Shown here piece by piece: positions 1 to 10,993 of a stretch of 64,000 bases of DNA. Within the stretch, counting starts at the first letter, position 1. Every line of letters starts with the position of its first letter. The stretch comes from Paracentrotus lividus (Eukaryota; Echinodermata; Echinoidea; Camarodonta; Echinidae). The notes below the pieces were generated by a model. It saw only the letters and a list, made by a program, of their open reading frames with translations, ran no database searches and was not told the DNA's origin. The stretch is from assembly GCA_940671915.1 (NCBI GenBank), contig CALNVZ010003430.1, forward strand, positions 23,395,600-23,459,599. Direction: 5' to 3'. The position numbers and the translations under genes are program-made.

Positions 1-3000
1 CCAATGCTGTTCTACACTGCAACGGTGGCCGTGCCGTGTAATGACAGTAAGGTATTTTTTGCCGGGAATTTGCGGATCGATCCGAGAGCCATTTTGGAGC
101 ACGGCACACGCGCATTTACTTTTGGCCAATCAACAGTCCAGAGATATTACGTACATTTACTCGCCACTATTTTTCTTGATTGAGCAACAGATGTTCCTGC
201 GGTGGCGGTCTATGGGAATTTATGTGTTAAATCGTTTACTGATTTTAATACAAAATCGCAAGGTATATAAGCTGAATTAAACTTTCAAGACCAAAGCCCT
301 ATCAGATCAGACTCCGCAACTGATCTTGGACCGGTAAGAACAACCTTAATCTATTGACTGCATAGATAATTATTTGTTGAGTGCTTGATTTTTCAACATG
401 TGCTGTGGTGTGCAGGGGTTGAACGTTGTGAAGACTGAGTGAGACGTGAAAAGAAAAAAAATAAGAAACAAAAGAAAAAGAAAACAGATTTGGCCTAAGT
501 TTTGGTTAGATTTAACTGTCCTGGTCTAGTCTAGATCTTGAGTAGGGCATATATTTCTTTTGGTAGACTACTCACAGGATCATGAGAAACAGTCCGTGGT
601 TGGTGTGTGTGACTTGGCCTTGGCCTAGGTTTCACCGGAGTTGATTGTGATGGGGCTTTTTTTGGGGGATGTTGTGATGGTGAGTTGTGTCTTGTGTCGT
701 TTCTGTGTCGTGTTCGGATTTGCGTTTTTGAAAATCAATTGGCACCGATTTCTAGGTAAATAAATAACTTTGAAAATGATAGAAATCAAAGACAAAAGGT
801 CCGAAAAACGCACGGATCCACCCACACAAGATAGCATCTGGGACAAGTGCTTATTATTTGTGGATATTCTAACGCATTTTCAATACAATGCAAAATCTAC
901 AGTCATGTATATCTAATACATGTATGTTTCTAATCTATGCATGTCTATTCAAACGTGTACAAACATTGAGGGAGAGTCTAGGCCTAAACGACGAGTAGCT
1001 AGATACTCGAGTCTAAACAGTTAGATCTAAATGTATACTAACGTCAATCTAGATTAGACTATGAATCTAAAGTTGGCCTCTTTTAGTCCATCTAAGTTAT
1101 GCTCTATGAATCTACGTAGATCTCTGTCTAGATCTAACGTTAGATTCTAATAGGCCTAGATCTAGAGGCTAGAGTGTGGAACTGGATCTGGATCTATTGC
1201 CTAGAAAAACATTTGTCTAGAGAATTATGTACGACTAGACTTCTAGTGATCTAATTTAGGCATAGACCTAATGTTCGTTAAATCTAGCTTTGGGTATAGA
1301 TCGATCTTGTTTTTTTTTTTTTATATTTTTTTTTGGTGAATATTTGGTTAGGTGAGCATATGCTCGTGTTCGGGGGAGTGAAGGCCGCAGAACCACCCTC
1401 CCGGGTAAGATCGTGTCAGTCGACTGAAGAAATAGAGAGAAGGTGAGCAAAGGGTAAAAGAAGGGCAACCAGAGGGAAAGAAGAGGAAAGAGACGAGAGG
1501 AAAGGGAAGGAGGAAAGAAAAACTAACGGCTCAAATTAACCTTGAAAACCTACAAGCTACAAAATTGTCTGTAACTGGGGCACTAAATTTAAAAACTAAG
1601 GTGGTGCCGTTTTTGGGCACATTGTATCCGATATATATTCTCTCATGTGGCACCTTTTCTCTCTGTATGATCTCTATTTATGCAGCTAAGTCAATCGAGA
1701 CCCGCGCAAAAAGGCTGATTTTATGGTCAATTACGTATGCTTTCGGCTCTGCCATAATTTCCAAATGATCATTGTTAGATTTAATTTCCTGAAGAATATT
1801 ATGTCAACTCCCAAAATTGACAACATGTCATGCTTCTCAGTGCACTTTTTTTACTGTTTATGGGAGTAATTAAATTGAACTCCCGAAGTGCCTTCTATAT
1901 TTGTTTGATCTGTGTATTCAAAGTTGCGTTGCCTTCGAGGACCTCTCATCATTTAGCAAGAGAAATATAATAATCTCCTGATAAAAATTCTAAAGCGCTG
2001 GAAAACGTCCTGTTTTCACTTCACTAGCTTAGTAAAGAACAGGCCTACTGGATTGTTACCGAAACAAAAAAAAGAAAAAAATACATAACGCTGCCATTCC
2101 AAAATACATTTCAATGTTTCTTACAGGTCGTTAGGTAGTAGAAAAAATTCGTTTCGCCGGTTCAGGCTTCGCATTTTGATTATTATTGGTTTATTTTTTA
2201 TTATACTGTGGAAACATTTTAAAAAACTTCTTCCAACAAGGTGCCATCTGCTTTTGAACTGTAAATTTAATATCTACCCAAGGTATAAAAGTGCTTTCAA
2301 AAATGATGCTACATTGTGATAAAATGACTTTAACATTTGATTCAATGCCGTAGTCCTTTGACTGAACGGGAGAAAGGGGGGGCGGGGCGTGAAGGTGGCG
2401 CATCTATTTTCCAACATAATTAGGGCTACAATGTCCCCCCCCCCCCGTGTGAATAAAAAAATAAAAAAACAAAAAAAAACTGCCTATTGTATGCATCCTG
2501 TTACTTACATATTCACTTACAAATTAAGGTGAGTTTATGCACCTTTTTTTTTCTTGTTGGTTACAAAAGCCCAGTCCCAATTCTCAGCTCTCTAAAGTTT
2601 TTGGGGGGGCCGCGCCGCGCCCACACCCCTTATTAAAGGAAATTTGTTTTCACCAAGATCACTTTATACGCTTTAGTACCTATCACTAATATCTCAAAAA
2701 GTAAAAACGTTTTATGTGTGTGATTTGGTTATACAGAATTTTATTGCAGAATAACCATAGGAGGAAGGAAATAATCATGTCGCAGTAGAGGAGACACAGA
2801 CCCACTGCATTAATTGTGGCAAAACCTAGGAGAAGCTTGACCGGTGGAGATGCTAAGAAACCAGAAGCTGTGGCGTCTTTAATAATAGGCACCCAACAGT
2901 GGGAATGATCAGATGTTGGTGAAATAAAACTGGTTTGACCTTTTTAATCAAGCTTAATATTAAGCAAATGTCATTACTGTGAAGAGCAATGTCTTAAAAC

Positions 3001-3800
3001 TTTGATTTAAATGATGAATAGAAAGACTCACAAGAGAAGACCACAAATGTTGCTCTTATGGTGTGTGTTTAGTGAAAGAAATGTGTGCTATAAAGAATGG
3101 TAACAACTGATTACTTGCAATACTAATTAACTACAAAATTATAACTCTTAAATTTCGGGATCATAGTAACTTAATTTGCAAGCTTATAAAAAATGAATAA
3201 TCGATAACTTGACTTGATAGCTGCTTAACGGTAAGATGAGCAACATAATTGCGCCTTCAAATCAATTGAGAAGCAGATAAATAGAGGAAAATACAAGCCC
3301 CGAAGAGATGTCGAAAGATTACTCAGAGGATACGTATAAACTATTATGATATAACTTTCTATCTTTCTTTTCTATACTACTAGATGACGCAGCTGAAAGA
3401 AAATTGGATGGATATGACAGGGAGAGTAGTTCTCTAGAAAAATGGGAAAAGTACAAAAGACAGAGTGGTAAGATGGTGCAGAACACCCGTCAACAAAAAT
3501 ACAAATAGAGTGACGCCATGCAATTTCACATCATAGGATATAGTGGGGAGCGATTTTTTGGGTTGCCGTGGTGCCGTGCCGGATCGCCGTGCCGGATGCG
3601 GTGTAAACGGGCCTTTACCCTACTCCACTAAAAGTATCTTTGTATTACAACTATGAGCATAACGAAGCTGAAGCCTGATAAATTATCTACAAAAAATATG
3701 AATTATTGCACAGCTTATGACTGTACATCATTTTCATGCTATGTGAGAAAATGTGATAATTTTCCCTCCAAAATGTAAAGCCTCCACCCTTTTACTATAC
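1..3800. other. Non-coding flank, possibly within ABAT introns
   Basis: I recognise no exon here. The stretch holds poly-A/T and poly-C runs (around 1310 and 2434), a TCTAGA-rich block listed separately, and GC-rich GCCGTGCC motifs at both about 25-40 and 3555-3600 that may be ends of a DNA transposon. Because ABAT runs leftward from 8635, this may be ABAT intron. No segment matching the next ABAT exon, which in human begins ELMKQLNIIQN, was found by eye. An open frame at 2892-2686 minus has hydrophobic stretches but no family I know. Confidence 0.4.
955..1295. repeat. TCTAGA/AGATCT-rich low-complexity block
   Basis: The stretch is packed with overlapping CTAGA, TCTAG, AGATCT and AGGCCT words, for example near 1010-1040, 1105-1170 and 1195-1275. 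No fixed period is visible, so it is a compositional bias rather than a tandem array. A smaller cluster of the same words lies at 523-545. Confidence 0.5.
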
Positions 3801-4382
3801 CCCAACTTGTGACACATGACCATATAAAGCTAATATCCTCAAATTATCATTATGACACAAAAAATTAAGAAAATAAAGCATTCTTCAGTGAGCAATGCCC
3901 ACTTTTATAAAGGACACAAAAAACAGCCTGTGCGAGATTTCGCAATTCATTTATCCCCTGGGTATAGCATGCCAAGAAGGATTTAAGTAAAATGGAATAA
4001 ATCGGGTAACAAAGAAAAAAATATACTGAAGTCAGAGCAAAAATCAATGATATGGAAACAAAACGGTGACAAACTATGATTTCACATAATATTGATTGTT
4101 TATTTCTGACTTTTGATATATCTTTTACTCTGTTAGCTGATTCATTCCATTATTTCTCTGAATCCTTCTTGGCATGCCATACCCAGGTGGTAAATGAATA
4201 GCGAATTCTTGCGCAGGCTATTTTTTGTGTACTTCATAAAAGTTGGCATTGCTTACTGAAGAATGCGTTATTTTCAGAATTTTTTGTTTTGTCATAATGA
4301 TAGTTGAGGATATGAGCTTTATATACATGTACATCTAAACCTTTCCCCCAAGAATCATATATGGCCATGTGTTTTAAGTTGG
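3801..4382. mobile_element. Fold-back element with about 200-bp inverted arms
   Basis: The arm at 3801-4002 recurs in reverse complement at about 4139-4382. Both contain GCATGCCAAGAAGGAT, a variant of GCATTCTTCAGTRAGCAATG, and the words CCCAACTT and ACACATG at the outer edge. The arms are diverged, and about 35 bp is present only in the right one. The roughly 135-bp loop is AT-rich. No target-site duplication could be fixed. The open frame at 4587-4234 minus lies mostly in the right arm and its flank and is not supported as a gene. Confidence 0.55.
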
Positions 4383-5379
4383 GCCCATGTTGTGTGACAC
4401 ACTCAAAATTTGTACTAATCGTGCGCATTTCCATGAAAGTGGCTGTAACTTTTAAAAAATTTATATTAACCCCACAAAAGTATATATTTTCTGAAAGCTG
4501 AATGTCTGAGGAGTTCAGAAATGCACTTAAAATTAACATAGGTGGCGCCCTTGAAGGGTTATGAATCTTAAAGCCTGAAAAATTCATGAAAAAAGATGGC
4601 TTTGGAAAAAAAATTGCAAAAAAATTCTGCTTACCCTACAACATTATTTACTGCAGATTTGTACTTGTCACATTTAGACCTTTCCAAACATGTATAACTT
4701 TCTATACCCTGAGAGAGTTTACCACATTTTGCTCCGGGCTGGAAAGAAGACTTTGAAAATTTCAAGTTTTTAAAGAAAATGTACCTTGTTGCCATGTTTT
4801 AAGTATTGTAACTCGCTGTTTAAGATACTAGACATGTAATGAAGGATCCTATATAAGTTGGTAAGGCAGATAGAAGATGTGAAAGTCCCTTTATCTTGGT
4901 AAACATTATTAATCATAATGTCCTATATAAGAGCCCTTTAGCTGTAAAGAAATTGTCATTCATATAGTACATTCACAATAGTGTACAACACTAAACTGTT
5001 CATAAATTCTTTTATGGATCATAAACAAGCTAAATTACATGTTGCAAGTGTTTCAGGAGGGTGAATGCATTTCAATTTTTAAAAAATCCATCTCTGAACA
5101 TGATTTTACCTTGTTTCACAGCACATGTACCATATTTGCTGCGCGGCTCCTCCTGCGCGGCTCCTCCTCCACCCCTGCCTCTCGTTAATTAACAGTTAAT
5201 TAACAAGACAATGATGAAATTTTAACATTTTTAAAAGCATGTATTTTGTTGCCCTACATGAGAGCTTTAATTTAAGACCAAATTCAGCTATATAGCTTGT
5301 ATAGTTTTTAAGTAAATCAATAAACAACATCATATTTGAGGAGCAGATGTCACAACTCCACCTTTTTAAGGGCCCAACT

Positions 5380-5458
5380 CAAAACGCATGGCCATATTTT
5401 TAATTTGATAGCCTTGTCAAAAGTGTATAGTTCTTTTTGGGACGCACTGTGTATCTGA
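5380..5458. mobile_element. Possible mariner/Tc1-like element end
   Basis: Read on the minus strand, this segment starts TACACAGTGCGTCCC and continues AAAAAGAACTATACAC, the form of a Tc1/mariner terminal repeat beginning CAGTG at a TA. I did not find the partner end, so the element is either truncated or its other end is too diverged to see. A short GGCTCCTCCTGCGC duplication at about 5143-5170 lies to its left. Confidence 0.3.
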
Positions 5459-5702
5459 ATTCACTAGCAATGTACATGTAGGCCTACATGTATGCGTAAT
5501 CACTTTAATGGATATGAAATTATCCTGAGTTAAGGATTTTTTTTACCACATGTGGGAACATTGTAAATAGATGTTTGTATGACTATAAATTGCCTTTCTT
5601 CTTTTCAAAAGCTCAGTATTATTTATTGTTTTTATTTGAAATCTCTCCAATATCTCAGTTACAGGTCACACTATATAAGAATGGCAAGCATGAGTACCCA
5701 TT

Positions 5703-5880
5703 CATTTCGAGCGTAGCAGTGGTGGATGTTCATCTTTTAATCTTTTCACACATGGGTGAATACTACCAAATGCATACATATTTTTCAACTCTTTTCCTTT
5801 CTCATTTCGAGCGTAGCCATGGTGGGTGTTAATTTTTCACACATGGGTGAATACTACCATACATATCTTTCAACTCAACC
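5703..5880. repeat. 100-bp tandem duplication
   Basis: Two adjacent copies start CATTTCGAGCGTAGC at 5703 and 5803. Each carries CACACATGGGTGAATACTAC and ends near TTTCAACTC. The second copy has lost a short internal stretch. Short open frames here are not supported as coding. Confidence 0.7.
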
Positions 5881-5971
5881 ATGATAGAAAGAGGTTCACC
5901 ACAAAATGTCCAATTTACTCAAAACACGTAGAAATGCCTTTTGACGACAACATGGCCTATTCCAAACACTA

Positions 5972-6414
5972 CAGTCTGTGTTTAAAAAAATGGTACAGTC
6001 GGAAAACATTTTTTTATAGTATGAACATTAATTAGAACCTGGTATTGTTTGGCATTTTCATAAAGCAGCATAATCGGACTTTCTTCTGCAATTTTTTTCA
6101 TCACATTTGGTGCTGTAATTTTTGGGATATGACCAGTTTTCTACAGTCAAGAAAAATCCATTTTCGCACGACGTCCATGCTTTTGTGTAGGTTTCGCATT
6201 ATGGAACAATAGACGTGGGTAATTTCGATTTGTTCCTCGTCGCACAATATTTAGCATAACTTTTGTTTAACAAAAGCAAATTATACAGAACAAAGTGCAT
6301 CAGCAAGGAAAATATTCTGGCTATAATTTGGTACTACATACACACATTATTTGAAAAGATTTCACACCTAAATTATTTTTTCCCCGACTGTACCATTTTA
6401 TTTGACACAGACTG
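5972..6414. mobile_element. TA-flanked MITE, copy 1 (Tc1/mariner type)
   Basis: The ends are inverted repeats of about 30 bp: CAGTCTGTGTTTAAAA then TGGTACAGTCGG on the left, and the complement of CAGTCTGTGTCAAATAAAA then TGGTACAGTCGGGG on the right. The 443-bp element is bounded by TA at 5970-5971 and TA at 6415-6416, which fits the TA target of Tc1/mariner elements. There is no transposase frame, so it is non-autonomous. A second copy lies at 14690-15139. Confidence 0.8.
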
Positions 6415-6786
6415 TATTTTGTGAACAAGGACATATACACTGTGAACTCAAGCTTTATACATGTATGTATGTAACTCCCATAATCTACACATCTGAATAT
6501 CAGCATAATACCATTTTTTTCCTTTCATACCAAACATAGGTAATATACATTTTACAATGCAAATCCGTATCTCAGTATTACATGTATTTATCCTTGTTGG
6601 AATCTAATCCCAAACGCCTATTCTTTTCAACCTCTCTCCATAAAATAGCATCTCACTACACCAGGAAAATACATGTTGTACATCTCCAGGCAGCATCTTT
6701 GCAAAATGCCATCAAGGAAACCTTCCTGAAAAGTGTTATATTTCACCACTTTAACATGATTCTAAATTTCAATTTATGTCATTACC

Positions 6787-7100
6787 ACCATTATCATTAA
6801 TTACCATCATCATCATCATCATCATCGTCATTACCATCATCATCACAATTATCAAAATCATCACCATCATCATCTCCTTCATCATCATCTCCATCATCAT
6901 CTACTTCATCATAAACATCATCAACATCACCATCACTGCCATCACCAACATCAACATCACCATCATCATCATCATCACCATCATCCTTCAAATCATCATC
7001 ATCATCATCATCATCTTCATCACCATCACTATCATCATCAGCATCATTATCCTCCTCCTCATCATCATCTTCATTATCATCACCATCATGAACATCAGGA
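6787..7100. repeat. (CAT)n microsatellite
   Basis: About 310 bp of CAT/CAC trinucleotides with scattered interruptions. The I-, H-, D- or M-rich frames on both strands are products of the repeat and are not genes. Confidence 0.9.
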
Positions 7101-7123
7101 TACGAAGAGAGGTAGATAATGTA

Positions 7124-8456
7124 CAGGGCCGGCGGAGACGGGGGGCCCTGGGGGGGCCGGGCCCCCCCACTTTTTTGCCAAAAATTTTAATATTTTCTAA
7201 GGGAAAAAAGGGAAAAGAAAGAAAAAGAAGAACGGGAAGGAGAGGCAAAATGTGTTTAAAGTACATTACCTTTGGGTTCATTTCTAAGCCAATTTTTTTT
7301 TTCTGCTCGCGCATCGCGCTCGCAAGGTTCTCTCAATAAGGCACATTGACTGATCCCTTATGTCCCATATTAGTAAAGCTATGTAAATTTTTCTACTCGC
7401 ACTTGGCCCTTGCAATTTACTTTTGTTATAATTGTGGTGATCTTGACCCATAAAAGAATTCAAACAAAAAGAAATAAGATGGAAAATGTACGTAAAATAT
7501 AAGGTGTCATAAGCCAAAATTTTCAGCTCGCGCTTTGCGCTCGCAAATGTGTCTCAGATGGGATGACAATTATCAAAATGGGTACAGAATACACTACCTT
7601 CATGTAATTATAGGCCAAAATTTTCGGCTCGCGCTACGCGCTCGCAAATGTGTCTCAGATGGGATGACAATTATCAAAATGTGTACAGAATACACTACCT
7701 TTAGGTAATTATAAGCCAAAATTTTCGGCTCGAGCTACGCACTCGCAAATGTGTCTCAGATGGGATGACAATTATCAAAATGTGTATAGAATACACTACC
7801 TTCAAGTAATTATAAGCCAAAATTTTCGGCTCGCATTACGCGCTCGCAAATGTGTCTCAGATGGAATGACAATTATCAAAATGTGTACAGAATACACTAC
7901 CTTCAGGTAATTATAAGCCAAAATTTTCAGCTCGAGCTACGCGCTCGCAAATGTGTCTCAGAAGGAATGAGAATTATCAAAATGTGTATAGATTACACTA
8001 CCTTCAGGTAATTATAAGCCAAAATTTTCGGCTCGCGCTACGTGCTCGCAAATGTGTCTCAGATGGGATGACAATTATCAAAATGTGTATAAAATACACT
8101 ACCTTCATGTAATTATAAGCCAAAATTTTTGGCTCGCGCTATGCGCTCGCAAATGTGTCTCAGAAGGAATGACAATTATCAAAATATGTACAGAATACAT
8201 AACTTCAGGTAATTATAAGCCAAAATTTTTGGCTCGCGCTACGTACGCGCTCGGAAATTTCTCTAAAAAGTTCATTATACTGACCCCTGACTTCGCGCTT
8301 GAATATGCTCATTCACAAAGCAAAGCCAAAGGTGCACTTTTTCACATTTCGAAACCCCCCCCCCGTAAAAATCCTTATTATTCGGGCCTAATATGTTCGC
8401 ATGAATTTTTCTAAAACTTGTGCCCCCTCACTTTGGAAAACGCTCCGCCGGTCCTG
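7124..8456. mobile_element. 1.33-kb non-autonomous DNA transposon carrying a satellite
   Basis: The left end reads CAGGGCCGGCGGAG and the complement of the right end reads CAGGACCGGCGGAG, a match of 13 in 14. The element is flanked by a 5-bp direct repeat ATGTA (7119-7123 and 8457-8461), the expected target-site duplication. G/C-runs lie just inside both ends. Most of the interior is a 101-bp tandem array (7516-8260). No transposase frame is present. The superfamily is not certain. The mirrored copy lies at 24802-26154. Confidence 0.75.
7516..8260. repeat. 101-bp tandem satellite, 7-8 copies
   Basis: The motif TTTCGGCTCG (or TTTCAGCTCG/TTTGGCTCG) recurs at 7521, 7622, 7723, 7824, 7925, 8026, about 8127 and about 8228, an almost exact 101-bp period. 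Each unit carries a GC-rich near-palindrome, GCTCGCGCTACGCGCTCGC, then AATGTGTCTCAGATGGGATG, a TTATCAAAATG stretch and TACACTACCTTCAGGTAA. Units differ by a few substitutions. This is not CRISPR: there are no unique spacers and the host is eukaryotic. Confidence 0.9.
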
Positions 8457-8634
8457 ATGTATCCTCGGTCTTGTGCTTTGTAGAATAATGACAATGTTAT
8501 ATTTTTACTTTAATTTTTCAGCTTAATTCCTCCTTGAATATCTATTATTTTTATCAAATTTCTTCAATTTGTGACATTACAATGGGCCGTTGGGCCAATT
8601 GATCCTGATTATAAATCCATAGAGCTGGTCTTAC

Positions 8635-8735
8635 CTGTGATTTTGGTCCTGGTAATTCTGTCTGCATGAGAGGTCCATCGTATTCATTTGGGACCAACTG
8701 AGGCGCTGCAGCACTGGCTGATGCTTTGTGACGAA
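8635..8735 (-). CDS. ABAT: ABAT coding exon 2 (4-aminobutyrate aminotransferase)
   Basis: Reading leftward, a TTTTCTTGTAG acceptor precedes the exon at 8735 and GTAAGACC follows it at 8634. With one base from exon 1 it encodes IRHKASASAAAPQLVPNEYD then GPLMQTELPGPKSQ. The run YDGPLMxTExPGPxSQ is the start of mature mitochondrial GABA transaminase, which in human reads YDGPLMKTEVPGPRSQ. ABAT is a PLP enzyme of the mitochondrial matrix that moves the amino group of GABA to 2-oxoglutarate, giving succinic semialdehyde and glutamate. The PLP-binding lysine and the rest of the fold belong to later exons that I did not find between 1 and 8634. The exon ends in phase 0. The alanine-rich segment before NEYDGP is probably the last part of the transit peptide. 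The family call is confident; isoform details are not. Confidence 0.87.
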
Positions 8736-8971
8736 CTACAAGAAAATGCAGGAGAATGCAATTGAAAGTATGAACATCAAACTTTGTACTATCATAATTG
8801 TTTTACAGGCAATTCAATTTGGGGGCACTGATTACACTCTATCATGCTAGAAATTTATGAGTTAATATTATTGTGAAAACACTCCTCACATTTCAGTTCT
8901 TATCTTGAAAATAAAGGTTGATTCTAATTAGGCTCTATTATGTTTAATTCCTCATTTCAAAGTGTACTCAC
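8736..8971 (-). other. ABAT: ABAT intron 1
   Basis: A 236-bp intron with GTGAGTAC donor and TTGTAG acceptor on the minus strand. It joins phase 1 to phase 1 and keeps the reading frame between leader and mature protein. No repeat is visible. Confidence 0.8.
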
Positions 8972-9050
8972 TTGGGGCTGCTAATCTGATGTTACTGAGT
9001 GGTCCACCAACGTTCCTTGCACTTTGACTCAATCTGTATAAAAATGCCAT
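8972..9050 (-). CDS. ABAT: ABAT coding exon 1 (start codon, mitochondrial leader)
   Basis: The minus strand gives ATG at 9050 in the context GTCAAGATGG, a good Kozak match (purine at -3, G at +4). The exon encodes MAFLYRLSQSARNVGGPLSN then IRLAAP and ends at the donor GTGAGTAC. The segment is rich in R, S, L and A with no acidic residue, as in a mitochondrial presequence, and sits where human ABAT has its own leader. It adds 26 codons and one base, which fit exon 2 exactly and give a 60-residue N terminus. Upstream in-frame sequence shows no continuing homology, so this ATG is the chosen start. The mirrored copy at 24197 has a stop at codon 5. Confidence 0.82.
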
Positions 9051-9299
9051 CTTGACTCTTCTCAAATTGGTTTGTCTTGTTTTGCAATTGTCTACTTCAG
9101 CCTCCTAAAATAACTATTGCCCTCCGTTTGAAATATATTCTCAAACAATGTCACCGATGTCTTGAGACGGTGTATCTAACGGTAAATATTGGTCTGATTC
9201 TCTGTTAGAAATCCAAATTCCAAGGTCAGTTGTCTCTATCGATGATCGCTTGGGTGGCTGGAGCTGGCCGCGTTGTTCGGGGTAAACCTTGGTAGGCAA

Positions 9300-9650
9300 G
9301 TGCGATCAGTAAGATCGAATGGCTGAGCAGAAACAGACGATGTAATTTACGAATTTATTATAGGTCTAGTCTTCTGTACGGTACTCTGCACACTCAACTT
9401 CTGACAAAACGAGAAGGTAAAAATGCAGTGATCACAAATATTAATGTCTTTGGCTATACTTTTGGCTCAACGGACTTCTAGAAATCTGCTCCAATTACGA
9501 AAACACGAACTGTACTGTAGTGACGGCTGCCGTCGTCGATTACAGTGACTTTCACTGCGAGATGATATCTGAGTACGTAGAATCTATACGAGGTCGCGAC
9601 GAGGATTGATGTTGTTGTTGACATATCGCGCGCTATCTTGCATGTATCAG
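9300..9650 (-). promoter_or_regulatory. ABAT: Probable ABAT promoter / 5' UTR region
   Basis: Just upstream of the start codon the sequence is richer in CpG than its surroundings (TCGTCGATTAC, GAGGTCGCGACGAGG and ATATCGCGCGCTATC at about 9530-9640). A TATAATAA word lies on the minus strand at 9356-9363. Transcription start near 9330 would leave a leader of about 280 nt. This rests on composition and position only; an extra 5' non-coding exon is possible. Confidence 0.3.
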
Positions 9651-10455
9651 GTGACCATTGGTTTGAGCATGGAATCTAGTCCTTAGTTTGAGGGGAGGAG
9701 TCTTGGGTGGTTGCGTTGGTGGTATGCAAAACTGAAATAATTGCTCTAATTCTGTGGGATGCATGAAATATATCAAGATGTTATTATAAATGATATATCA
9801 TGAATATACATCTTTATGTTAAAAGCTGTTAAAATCCCAACACTCTGTGTTTCCGGTCAACATTATACCTAGGCATTCACTTTGTTTGAATTTCTCTTCT
9901 TGTGTGAACATCGGAAGAAAGAAAACGTGATGATAATTTTATAAATTCTCGGTATTGACCAGAAAGTATTTAATTTAAAGCACATAACCTATTAGGCTAC
10001 CCCCACCCCATAAAAGGGTTTCCAAATGGCAGCTAGGGACAGTGGAGCGCTAAAAGTGGGGGCGAAAGGACTAAAGTTGGAACTGGAGCCCCAAATTCTC
10101 CGGCTCCGCGGCCCTTGAGAAAAACGGCCCATTTCTGCTATCCCCTCCCCCCCCCCCCAAAAAAAAGATTCTCCAGATCAAAGTATTGCAACATGATAAT
10201 TACTTTTCATTCGAGTGCTGTCGACCATTCTGAAAGAGAATGCTCTTTTCATTCCTAAAGGCAGTATGATGACCCCGGTAAGAATCACTCATCATAAGGC
10301 AAAAGAATAAAAGCCCCCCCCCCCCCTTCCAAAGATTTTTTTTCGAGGTGGGGAATCCGATTATCAGTAAAATGGATCATGAAAATGATTCATATTTCTC
10401 AAAAGGTATTCAAAGATTTGGTTTATATATACTTCTTGCAAAGAATAATGCCCAT
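9651..10455. other. Intergenic, no gene seen
   Basis: AT-rich sequence upstream of ABAT with C-runs at about 10145 and 10314. A GC-richer patch (GGCTCCGCGGCCC, about 10100-10115) next to a poly-C run looks like repeat debris. No coding exon is recognisable. Confidence 0.5.
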
Positions 10456-10993
10456 GCACTGTTGAAACGCTGTGTTAAAAAAGAGTTGTTTTAAAAAAAT
10501 TGTGTAAGATTCGTAAACGACAGTTTACTTTAAACAACAGTTGTTGTGTTTTGAATTTACACAAGAGTTGGGTGGTTCCTATATTAAACAGTGGTTGTGT
10601 AAAGTTTTATCAAGTTGTGTAGTTTCTTCTATTTTCACAAAATTTACGTGAGCATTCCAACTGAGTGAACACAAATCATCAGGATTATCTGAAGTTTCGT
10701 AGTCTGCTGGTGGTATTACTTGACCTGGGATACAAAGGTCGTGAGTTCAATTTCCGGCACCGGCACTTTTTTGTGTGTAAATTTTAAAGAACTTTCTTTA
10801 AACAGGTATGTTGTTTAAACTTATTTTAAACAACATTTGTGTAAGATTCTTAAACAACAGTTTATCAAACTTGAAACAACAGGTGTTGTGTAATGACTTT
10901 ACACAAGCGTTGGATGGTTCCTATGGTAAACAGGGGTTGTGTAAAGTTAATAAGTTGTGTAGTTTTTTTTTTTACACAGCGCTTTAACAGTGC
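10456..10993. mobile_element. 538-bp TIR element with internal direct repeats and tRNA-like core
   Basis: The ends are inverted: GCACTGTTGAAACGCTGTGT on the left, and the complement of the right end is GCACTGTTAAAGCGCTGTGT (18 of 20). Inside, a block of about 150 bp (about 10478-10640, with AATTGTGTAAGATTCGTAAA and a GGTTCCTAT-TTAAACAG segment) recurs as a direct repeat at about 10826-10975. Between the blocks is a tRNA-like sequence. No target-site duplication is clear. The mirrored copy is at about 22204-22767. Confidence 0.6.
10698..10772 (+). repeat. tRNA-like fragment (SINE-type promoter remnant)
   Basis: GGTCGTGAGTTCAATTTCCG followed by GCACCGGCAC resembles a tRNA T-arm (B box GGTTCRANNCC) with acceptor stem. 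CTGGTGGTATTACTTGACCT upstream resembles a decayed D-arm (A box). The A box is degenerate and no cloverleaf pairs well, so this is a tRNA-derived repeat remnant and not a functional tRNA gene. Confidence 0.45.

Noticed and set aside
2686-2892. 68-residue minus-strand frame with two hydrophobic stretches (VKLLLGFATINAVGLC)
   Set aside because: Hydrophobic but with no family I recognise, no convincing splice partner and no conserved motif. Kept only as a mention in the flank entry.
6776-7339. 187-residue plus-strand frame and overlapping minus-strand frames rich in I, H, D or M
   Set aside because: Translations of a CAT microsatellite in several phases; the tail runs into the transposon end at 7124.
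7516-8260. Regular repeat array considered as CRISPR
   Set aside because: Whole 101-bp units are repeated with no variable spacers, inside a transposon in animal DNA.
10698-10772. Functional tRNA gene
   Set aside because: B box and acceptor-like end are present, but the A box is degenerate and stems do not pair.
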